A stretch of DNA of 13,350 bases from contig CAURMH010000043.1 of assembly GCA_963525745.1 (NCBI GenBank), positions 1 through 13,350 on the forward strand. The letters are read 5' to 3'. Source of the stretch: CAURMH01 sp963525745. Lineage in GTDB: Bacteria > Pseudomonadota > Gammaproteobacteria > Enterobacterales > Pasteurellaceae. The translations under genes and the position numbers were made by a program. Shown here one piece after another: positions 1-5,376 of the stretch. The notes under the pieces are model-generated. The model saw only the letters and a program-made list of their open reading frames with translations, searched no databases and was not told the origin of the DNA. Each line of letters opens with the position of its first letter. Position 1 is the first letter of the stretch.

Positions 1-2
1 TT

Positions 3-41
3 CAACATGCCATTGATTTTATTCAGGCGCAAAACGCTTAA
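3..41 (+). CDS. Possible C-terminal end of an upstream gene (partial)
   Basis: The window opens in a frame reading QHAIDFIQAQNA followed by TAA at 39-41, a plausible helical protein tail. Its position just before a tRNA-Ala gene would fit glutamyl-tRNA synthetase (gltX), which lies near tRNA-Ala genes in enterobacteria, but 12 residues are too few to identify it. Another frame also stays open to a stop near 48, so the frame itself is uncertain. Confidence 0.3.
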   Translation, partial: QHAIDFIQAQNA

Positions 42-77
42 TATTTAATCTGATAGCATTGAATTGAAAATTTAATA

Positions 78-106
78 TTGACAGACAAAGAGGCGGAATT
101 TATCAT
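78..106 (+). promoter_or_regulatory. Sigma-70 promoter of tRNA-Ala
   Basis: TTGACA at 78-83 is a perfect -35 box. TATCAT at 101-106 is a good -10 box, and the spacer is exactly 17 nt. The -10 is followed by a GC-rich discriminator (GCCGCC, 108-113), the type associated with growth-rate and stringent control of stable RNA genes. Transcription should begin near 112-114, leaving a leader of only a few bases before the tRNA at 120. Confidence 0.85.
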
Positions 107-118
107 AGCCGCCACTTA

Positions 119-195
<77 letters not shown>

Positions 196-202
196 AATTA
201 AT

Positions 203-232
203 AAAGCAAGGTAAATCACCTTGCTTTTTTTT
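203..232 (+). terminator. Intrinsic terminator of tRNA-Ala
   Basis: The arms AAAGCAAGGT (203-212) and ACCTTGCTTT (218-227) form a perfect 10-bp stem around a 5-nt loop (AAATC). An uninterrupted T run extends to 232. It begins 8 nt after the CCA end, so it closes the tRNA transcription unit. Confidence 0.93.
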
Positions 233-292
233 GCCTAAAAATCAGTATTTTAGCACATTTTTTCGCACAATTATGCACTATGACTTTGTAAA

Positions 293-345
293 ATAGTATC
301 CTATGAAGCCTCTTAGATGATCCCTTATTAAAGAACGGATACTAT
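293..345. repeat. 9-bp inverted repeat upstream of the integrase remnant
   Basis: ATAGTATCC (293-301) and GGATACTAT (337-345) are perfect inverted copies separated by 35 nt. The right copy ends directly before the AAGGG ribosome-binding site (346-350) of the remnant reading frame. It could be an old operator or a pairing element near the translation start. Function is unproven. Confidence 0.5.
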
Positions 346-356
346 AAGGGTGTTTT

Positions 357-410
357 ATGGCGCGGAAAATTACAGGCTTGATGAATACATCAATAGAGCG
401 GACAAAATAG
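357..410 (+). pseudogene. Remnant of the 5' end of a tRNA-targeted (P4-family-like) integrase
   Basis: ATG at 357 follows AAGGG (346-350) by 6 nt, a proper ribosome-binding site. The frame reads MARKITGLMNTSIERTK and stops at TAG 408-410. From memory, P4-family tyrosine recombinases of this group often begin with MARK or similar, followed by an L-T-N-T-x-[IV] motif and a basic-Ala-Lys-Pro segment; the fragment follows that pattern up to the stop. It starts 161 nt after the tRNA-Ala 3' end in the same direction, the usual place and orientation for an island integrase. Another frame downstream (424-465, ending QQWEEWLTSSLSIV before TAA) might be the far end of the same gene after an internal deletion, but that is a guess. 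No catalytic region (R...HxxR...Y) remains, so the product cannot be active. Confidence 0.45.
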
Positions 411-511
411 GAACCAAACACGTCAACAGTGGGAAGAGTGGCTGACGTCAAGTCTGTCTATCGTCTAAAATTGACTGAGAGTGATTGAAATTCTAATAGA
501 TAAAAATTGAC

Positions 512-539
512 ATAAAAACGTTTTAAATGGCGTTTTTAT
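512..539. repeat. AT-rich perfect hairpin
   Basis: ATAAAAACG (512-520) and CGTTTTTAT (531-539) form a 9-bp stem around a 10-nt loop. There is no following T run beyond scattered Ts, and no gene adjoins it, so a terminator role is not supported. A TTGACA hexamer (507-512) overlaps its left edge but has no matching -10 at the right distance. Confidence 0.4.
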
Positions 540-870
540 ACGTTTTGTTTCTATCTGCGATTTTGTTTGCATATTTCTTCTATATTTATAAAAAACTTTT
601 TAAGTTCATAATAATATGAAAATAAGATCATTATCTATCATTGATAAATAATATTTAAATCAATTAAAAATCTAAAATGATTAAATCGTCTTAAAGGCTT
701 TACTCGAAACGTAAGGGACGAAATAAAAAAGATGTTTTGTGAAAGCGAAGAATTAAGTGCTGAGATATTGAATTATTTAGTTCTATTTTAGTGGTGCAAG
801 TCTTATCCATTCCAAAAGGAGTTAAAAAAACATAATACATCTCGAAACTGGGGAGTTAATGGAATCAATT

Positions 871-901
871 AGAATTGGTATATTTCTATACCAATTCTTT
901 T
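871..901. terminator. Probable terminator hairpin at the end of the hem operon
   Basis: AGAATTGGTATA (871-882) and TATACCAATTCT (887-898) form a perfect 12-bp stem with a 4-nt loop. It begins 7 nt beyond the hemY stop codon on the minus strand. On the plus strand it is followed by TTTT (898-901). On the minus strand it is preceded by an A run and followed by only moderately T-rich sequence. It is best read as the end of the hem operon transcript, perhaps bidirectional; the weak minus-strand T tract limits confidence. Confidence 0.55.
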
Positions 902-905
902 ATAA

Positions 906-2186
906 CTACTTAGCCGCTTGATTTAAAAGTACGGTTGAATTTGACGAAGTTTCAACTAAAGCCACTTTATTCTCATTTAACGACATCGCTGATTTTAAAC
1001 TTGCCGCCCGAACTTCTTCTACTAACTCGGACTCACCGGTCTGTTCAAAAACGTAGGCCGCCATAGTCATATCATTAGGCTCTAATTTTTCCGGTGTCGC
1101 AATAATCAATTTGAACACATCGGATGCTTTTGCAAAATCATTGTTGCGGACATATAAATATCCCAATGCACGATTTAAGCAACATTGTTCAGATGACGGT
1201 ACCCGTTTGCTGCGTTTTTCTAACAATTTAATTAACTTACTGTTATCAACGGGTTGTAAACGGTTAATCTGTTTGCACAATCCATTTGGCAGTGGCGCAT
1301 CATCGCTTGATTTTTTAACCGCTTCCAGAGTTAATTCGTAAGCCGATTCCTGATCGTTACAATCAATTAAACGTTGAATTAATGCGACTTTGAGATCCGG
1401 ATCGTTACGGCGACTACGAGGCTGGCTTTCCCACCAGCTTAATAGCCCGTCAATGCCTTCCTCGTTCATTTTTTCATCTAATAGACCGTTTTCAATTTCT
1501 TTTTTTAAATCTGAAAATTGTTCTAATGGATAAATACCTGCGTTTTCAACAATGGATAAAATGTTATCTAACGCCTGATAAGCCTTAGAACGACGATAAA
1601 TTTCAACCGCTAATTTCAGTACTTCTTTATTGCGTCCTGCCATTTCAAGTAAGCTATCGACTGAGCTACGTGCCGCAGGCAGTTTATTTTGTTGCAGAAG
1701 AATTCGTGTACGAGCAATTTCAACAAGAAGATTATCGGTGCCGGCAAGCTCAGTCGCGTTAATCAAATAACGATTAGCGCTAAATTCATCCCCTCGCTGC
1801 TGCGCCGCCTCTGCCGCTTTAATTAGATTTAAAATCGGCTCATCGGCATGTTTGGCATTTTTACCGATTAATTTTTCCGCTTTGGCATAGTCTCCTTCAT
1901 TCATTTTCATTAGGCCTTCCAGCGTTTGACGCTGTGCTTTTGTGCGTTTACGGCGTGAGAACCAGCTGTAAGTATTATTACTCAGACGTAGAAAACGCGT
2001 TATTACCCATTCGATGCTATAAATGATTGCAAGACCGGCAAGAAATAAAATGATCAGCATGGTTAGCGACATTTCATAAATCGTTTCTGCGGTTTCAATG
2101 CGCACATAACCCTGATTGCCAGATAGATAAGGCCCCGCAATTAAGCCGGCAAGCAATACCGACATTAAAAATAACACTCTAAACAT
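906..2186 (-). CDS. hemY: HemY, haem-biosynthesis-associated inner-membrane TPR protein
   Basis: This 426-residue protein matches proteobacterial HemY, the last gene of the hemCDXY operon. It is unrelated to Gram-positive protoporphyrinogen oxidase, also called HemY. Two membrane segments (about residues 3-21 and 40-62) bracket a short loop containing GNQGYVRIET, typical of the HemY N-terminal domain. A basic stretch (SRRKRTKAQRQ, 77-87) follows, placing the rest in the cytoplasm. The remainder is helical and TPR-like, with LLKMNEGDY-type and AAEAAQQRGDE (124-134) segments conserved with E. coli. Its role in tetrapyrrole synthesis is not settled; a scaffold or coordinator at the membrane is usually proposed. 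The ATG lies 9 nt after the hemX stop with AAGGA as ribosome-binding site, so the two are probably translationally coupled. Length is close to the E. coli protein (about 400). Confidence 0.94.
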   Translation of the reverse strand: MFRVLFLMSVLLAGLIAGPYLSGNQGYVRIETAETIYEMSLTMLIILFLAGLAIIYSIEWVITRFLRLSNNTYSWFSRRKRTKAQRQTLEGLMKMNEGDYAKAEKLIGKNAKHADEPILNLIKAAEAAQQRGDEFSANRYLINATELAGTDNLLVEIARTRILLQQNKLPAARSSVDSLLEMAGRNKEVLKLAVEIYRRSKAYQALDNILSIVENAGIYPLEQFSDLKKEIENGLLDEKMNEEGIDGLLSWWESQPRSRRNDPDLKVALIQRLIDCNDQESAYELTLEAVKKSSDDAPLPNGLCKQINRLQPVDNSKLIKLLEKRSKRVPSSEQCCLNRALGYLYVRNNDFAKASDVFKLIIATPEKLEPNDMTMAAYVFEQTGESELVEEVRAASLKSAMSLNENKVALVETSSNSTVLLNQAAK

Positions 2187-2195
2187 AATCTATCC

Positions 2196-3515
2196 TTATG
2201 GTTGCGGCAAGGCGGCAGGCGGTGCTTCTGCCGAGGTATTATCGTTTAACGGTTGTTCAGGCTCGACGTTAGCTTGAGGAACAGACGGCGGAGCTTCCTC
2301 TTGAACCGATGGCGTTTCAGCTTTTGGCATTTCGGATAGCGCCTTGTCCGTTTCAATTTCGATTTTCCGAACTTCTTGCGGCATGCGGCTTAGTAGTTTA
2401 TCAAGCGCGGTTAGACTCTGTAATTGGCTCGGCACATCTACGTAAATAGAAAGTGCGGCCAAATTATCAAGTGATTTTAAAAATGCCTGTGTCACTTCCG
2501 CATCCGTATCAAAATAACTGCGAATCCAGGCAGCAACAGCTTCCAACGATTCTTTATATAAATCGTTTTGCTGACGCGGCACAGCCATAATCGCTAATTG
2601 CAACCGTAAACGGATATTTTCACGCAAGTAAATATCCTGATTCGGCGCCAGTAATTCTTTTTTGTTAGAATTTTGTTTCGGCGAGATACGAATAAAATGA
2701 TTCAAAAATGAAATCGCACTTTTTTCCGCATTCGTTTTCCAATCATCTAACGAATCCGACAATTTATCGGTATTTGCCAGTTCATCAAAATTGACGTTTA
2801 AAATAGGCAATTCGTCAATATTATTAGCTAATGCGGATAAATTTTGCATCACCGCATTCTGATCAATGGCGGGAACAGATAAAAGCTGTTTGAGATCCTG
2901 GTTAATTGCTTGACGAATCTCCATGGATTGACTATTACCCACTTTGGCCAATGTTTCATCGGCTAATTTCAATAAAGAAACCGCCGTATCAACATCATTA
3001 TCCAGCACTAATTTTCGCAACGCATTGTTTAACAAAAAATCCGCCTCGGAAAATAACCAATCCGTCGGTTGCTGAGCGTTGGTCTGCGCGCGAATTTGCT
3101 CAATTTGTGTCTGCAGTCCTGTAATTAATTGATCTTTTACAACAAGCGATTGTTCAAGTCGAGTTAATTTTTCCTGTGCGGTATTCACCTGCGTTTCCAA
3201 AGCGGTTAATTGAGCTTGCTCCTTGGCAAAATTCGGCAATGACGAGGTCTCTTTGGATGAAATTCGATCGACTTGTTGCTCAAGTGCGGTCGTCTTTTGA
3301 TGAATCTCATCAACTTGTTGTTGACCGAAATAATATCCCGCTGCGCCTAAGCCAAGGGCAATGAGAATGGCCAATAAACTTAATAGGGTGCCGTTTTTTT
3401 TCACTATAGCCGGCGTATTTTCGGCGTTGGTAGACGTAGATTCTGCCGCTGCCGTATGTGGCATATCGGCGACCGCATTCGGTTCGACGACATCATGATT
3501 TTTATTTTCCGCCAT
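2196..3515 (-). CDS. hemX: HemX, membrane-anchored accessory protein of the haem operon
   Basis: A 439-residue HemX-family protein. Databases often call it 'uroporphyrinogen-III C-methyltransferase', but no SAM-binding methyltransferase motif is visible here, so that label is doubtful. Layout: polar, low-complexity N-terminus (1-40); one membrane segment (about 43-63) with Gly zipper-like GLGAAGYYFG; a Gln/Glu-rich coiled coil (about 66-146); then the conserved globular part with WLFSEADFLLNNALRKLVL (153-171) and LRENIRLRLQLAIMAV (297-312). The topology predicts a large periplasmic domain. The last 40 residues are a Pro/Ala/Glu-rich tail (PSVQEEAPPSVPQ...) of unknown use. Its ATG is 9 nt after the hemD stop, with the ribosome-binding site overlapping that stop. 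It carries one uptake signal sequence within the coiled-coil codons. Confidence 0.92.
   Translation of the reverse strand: MAENKNHDVVEPNAVADMPHTAAAESTSTNAENTPAIVKKNGTLLSLLAILIALGLGAAGYYFGQQQVDEIHQKTTALEQQVDRISSKETSSLPNFAKEQAQLTALETQVNTAQEKLTRLEQSLVVKDQLITGLQTQIEQIRAQTNAQQPTDWLFSEADFLLNNALRKLVLDNDVDTAVSLLKLADETLAKVGNSQSMEIRQAINQDLKQLLSVPAIDQNAVMQNLSALANNIDELPILNVNFDELANTDKLSDSLDDWKTNAEKSAISFLNHFIRISPKQNSNKKELLAPNQDIYLRENIRLRLQLAIMAVPRQQNDLYKESLEAVAAWIRSYFDTDAEVTQAFLKSLDNLAALSIYVDVPSQLQSLTALDKLLSRMPQEVRKIEIETDKALSEMPKAETPSVQEEAPPSVPQANVEPEQPLNDNTSAEAPPAALPQP
3282..3290 (+). repeat. DNA uptake signal sequence
   Basis: Exact AAGTGCGGT inside hemX; on the coding strand it is read as Thr-Ala-Leu (residues 76-78). 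Confidence 0.9.
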
Positions 3516-3524
3516 AGATTTTCC

Positions 3525-4271
3525 TTATTTTATTTCAAGTAAAATGTCTAATAAGCTTTGATTATCTGCCCTTGGCGCAATAATCGTCCGTTTCCAACCG
3601 ATTTGTTCGGCAAAATTTGCAATTCGACGGCTTACGGTGACTAAACGGCAATCTTTCAGCCACGGATGCTCCGTCTCGGGAACCAATTCAAGCAATGCCC
3701 GCACCGTTTCAAGACTCGTTGCCACAATGGTTTGAACGCCGGAACGTTTACAAACGCTGGCTTGTTCCTCATTATTGTAACAAATCGGCGTACGATGATA
3801 ACATTCTAGATACTCAATCTGCGCACCGCGTAATTTCGCCTGTTGCGCAAAATACTCCCGCCCGCCGTTGCCACGTAAGATTAAGACGGTCTTGTTATTT
3901 AAATTTTGCATCGCCGGCAGATTCAGTAATCCTTCGCTCGTTTCTACCGAAAGTGGATAACGTACCGTGCCTTCGGTTTGACAGGCAAAGTATTGCGCGG
4001 TTCGATGGCCAACCGTAAAGTAATGTAAATCCTTACGCCAATGAAATCCGGTATCGTTTAAGGTTTTTGCCGCAAAATCTACCGCACTTTTAGAGACGGC
4101 GAGAACGTAATCGCCTTCTTTTAATTGGGCTAATTTGGTGGGCAAGTCGGCTAATTCGGCACCGGCCTCAATATTAAATAGCGGCAGATACAACGCTACA
4201 ATTCCCGCTTGGTTTAACCAATCGACCAATTGTTTTCCACGCTCGTCGGGGCGGGTTATCAAAACAGCCAT
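3525..4271 (-). CDS. hemD: Uroporphyrinogen-III synthase
   Basis: HemD closes the linear hydroxymethylbilane from HemC into uroporphyrinogen III, inverting ring D. The family is poorly conserved, but this 248-residue protein (E. coli 246) has the expected signposts: the N-terminal strand and turn VLITRPDERGKQL (3-15), TSEGLL (111-116), ILRGNGGREYF (131-141), the YxR of LECYHR (155-160), TSLETV (185-190), and the C-terminal SRRIANFAEQIGW (214-226) followed by IIAPRADNQSLLDIL. The protein is cytosolic and needs no cofactor. The ATG is preceded by AAGGGAAA at a good distance and lies 35 nt downstream of the hemC stop. The hemC-hemD order and the short spacing to hemX support the assignment. Confidence 0.95.
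   Translation of the reverse strand: MAVLITRPDERGKQLVDWLNQAGIVALYLPLFNIEAGAELADLPTKLAQLKEGDYVLAVSKSAVDFAAKTLNDTGFHWRKDLHYFTVGHRTAQYFACQTEGTVRYPLSVETSEGLLNLPAMQNLNNKTVLILRGNGGREYFAQQAKLRGAQIEYLECYHRTPICYNNEEQASVCKRSGVQTIVATSLETVRALLELVPETEHPWLKDCRLVTVSRRIANFAEQIGWKRTIIAPRADNQSLLDILLEIK
4081..4089 (-). repeat. DNA uptake signal sequence
   Basis: Exact word in hemD, read on the coding strand as Ser-Ala-Val within VSKSAVDF (residues 62-64). Confidence 0.9.
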
Positions 4272-4306
4272 AACGTTTCCCTTATCTTTCTTATCTCTAA
4301 AAATAT

Positions 4307-5227
4307 TTAGGCATAAATAGCGCTCAGAATTTTATCCGCCCCTTGTTTTAGGAGTTGTTCGGCGATTTGCTCACCCAAATCTTGAGCATTTTCAACCGCA
4401 CTTCGTCCCTCGGCACGAATAATTGTCAAGCCGTCAACAGCACCGACCAACGCGCGTAAATAAAGTTGATTATTTTCTACAACGGCATATCCGCCGATAG
4501 GCACTTGACAGCCGCCTTGTAATTTTGCATTCATCGCACGTTCCGCGATAACGCAAGTTGTCGTCGTCGCATCGGCTAGGGGCGCCAACAGGCGTTGCAC
4601 GCGCGCATCCGTCAAACGACATTCAATGCCCACCGCGCCCTGCCCCACCGCCGGTAGTGATTGCGAGACAGGAATAAAAGAGGCGATACGCTCTTCCATG
4701 CCTAAGCGAATAAGCCCCGCAGCGGCCAAAATAATCGCATCATAATCACCGATATCTAATTTACTTAAGCGCGTACCGACATTACCACGTAAGGATCGAA
4801 TATCCAAATCAGGACGAGCTTGTTTTAATTGGCATTGACGACGCAAGCTGGAGGTGCCGACGACGGCACCTTGCGGCAATTCGTCTAAACGGCGATAATG
4901 ATTGGAAACAAAGGCATCGCGAGGATCTTCACGCTGGCAAATAACGCTTAAACCCAAACCAGCAGGAAAACACATCGGGACGTCTTTCATTGAATGGACG
5001 GCAATATCGGCACGTTCTTCTAATAAAGCACGTTCCAATTCTTTAACGAACAAGCCCTTACCGCCGATCTTCGCCAACGGCGTATCTAAAATCACATCGC
5101 CTTTGGTTACCATAGGAACCAGTTCTACGGCGAGTTCGGGATGTATTGCGGTTAGACGGTCTTTCACGAAATTTGCCTGCCATAAGGCAAGTGGACTTTG
5201 GCGAGTCGCAATTTTCAGGGTTTCCAT
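4307..5227 (-). CDS. hemC: Porphobilinogen deaminase (hydroxymethylbilane synthase)
   Basis: HemC joins four porphobilinogen molecules into hydroxymethylbilane. The 306-residue product matches the E. coli enzyme throughout. ATRQSPLALWQANFVKD (7-23) is the classic N-terminus. VTKGDVILDTPLAKIGGKGLFVKELE follows, and HSMKDVP (78-84) includes the catalytic Asp82. GTSSLRRQ (124-131) and RSLRGNVGTRLSKLD (144-158) provide substrate- and cofactor-binding arginines. GGCQVPIG (238-245) carries Cys240, the dipyrromethane attachment site (Cys242 in E. coli). I chose ATG at 5225-5227 because the family starts a few residues before IATRQSP. The frame extends upstream to a TTG at 5257, which would add 10 residues of no family character (MKSKAPCDHI). 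No strong ribosome-binding site precedes the ATG. It is the first gene of hemCDXY and is divergent from cyaA. Confidence 0.97.
   Translation of the reverse strand: METLKIATRQSPLALWQANFVKDRLTAIHPELAVELVPMVTKGDVILDTPLAKIGGKGLFVKELERALLEERADIAVHSMKDVPMCFPAGLGLSVICQREDPRDAFVSNHYRRLDELPQGAVVGTSSLRRQCQLKQARPDLDIRSLRGNVGTRLSKLDIGDYDAIILAAAGLIRLGMEERIASFIPVSQSLPAVGQGAVGIECRLTDARVQRLLAPLADATTTTCVIAERAMNAKLQGGCQVPIGGYAVVENNQLYLRALVGAVDGLTIIRAEGRSAVENAQDLGEQIAEQLLKQGADKILSAIYA
4395..4403 (-). repeat. DNA uptake signal sequence
   Basis: Exact word in the 3' part of hemC, read on the coding strand as Ser-Ala-Val (residues 276-278). Confidence 0.9.
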
Positions 5228-5229
5228 AA

Positions 5230-5239
5230 TGTGATCACA
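5230..5239. promoter_or_regulatory. TGTGATCACA palindrome before hemC
   Basis: A perfect 10-bp palindrome ends 2 nt before the hemC start codon. Each half (TGTGA/TCACA) is a perfect CRP half-site. CRP needs six bases between the halves and here there are none, so this is not a normal CRP operator. It could be chance or another operator, or it could affect hemC translation. Confidence 0.35.
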
Positions 5240-5269
5240 CGGTGCTTTTGACTTCAATAAATGGTCGCT

Positions 5270-5298
5270 ATCCTATCATTGTTGATAAAAAAAGTCAG
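5270..5298 (-). promoter_or_regulatory. Predicted hemC promoter
   Basis: On the minus strand CTGACT (5298-5293) and TAGGAT (5275-5270) are separated by exactly 17 nt, each matching consensus at 4 of 6 positions. The predicted start lies about 35 nt before the hemC ATG. The -35 box sits inside the spacer of the predicted cyaA promoter. Confidence 0.55.
5274..5287. promoter_or_regulatory. Candidate shared operator between hemC and cyaA
   Basis: TATCA-TTGT-TGATA is an inverted repeat covering the cyaA -35 hexamer and touching the hemC -10 hexamer. A protein bound here would be placed to affect both divergent promoters. The half-sites are only 5 bp, so chance is possible. Confidence 0.3.
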
Positions 5299-5310
5299 TT
5301 TTGATTTAAT
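5282..5310 (+). promoter_or_regulatory. Predicted cyaA promoter
   Basis: TTGATA (5282-5287) and TTTAAT (5305-5310) are separated by 17 nt, matching consensus at 5/6 and 5/6. Transcription would start near 5317, giving a leader of about 60 nt. A less good alternative is TTGCTT (5317-5322) with TAGAGT after 17 nt. Confidence 0.6.
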
Positions 5311-5376
5311 TTTTTTGCTTTCACTTAGCCCAGATGATAGAGTACGGCAACATCGTCCCACATGAGTTGAAATCCC

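Larger units (their letters stand above)
233..905. other. AT-rich gene-poor region between tRNA-Ala and hemY
   Basis: No intact gene longer than about 36 codons is visible on either strand. Hand counting gives 41 G+C in 541-720 (23%), far below the adjacent genes, and there is no uptake signal sequence. It contains an inverted repeat (293-301/337-345), an integrase-like 5' remnant (357-410), an AT-rich hairpin (512-539), a weaker imperfect hairpin (630-639/643-652) and a perfect hairpin next to hemY (871-898). A 36-codon minus-strand frame (810-700, MDKTCTTKIE...) and a 19-codon plus-strand frame from ATG 732 lack convincing ribosome-binding sites and match nothing I recognise. It reads as the decayed remains of inserted DNA. 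Confidence 0.7.

Noticed and set aside
700..810. 36-codon minus-strand frame in the AT-rich region
   Set aside because: Weak ribosome-binding site, no recognisable family, and frames of this length are expected by chance; noted only within the region description.
2196..3515. HemX as a real uroporphyrinogen-III methyltransferase
   Set aside because: The protein has a membrane anchor, coiled coil and HemX core but no visible SAM-binding methyltransferase motif, so the enzyme name is not supported.
4276..4297. Repeated GATAAG in the hemC-hemD gap
   Set aside because: Two short copies overlap the ribosome-binding site of hemD and are easily explained by purine-rich leader sequence.
5228..5257. 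Ten-residue N-terminal extension of HemC from TTG 5257
   Set aside because: The extra residues have no family counterpart and the ATG at 5227 gives the expected length and N-terminus.
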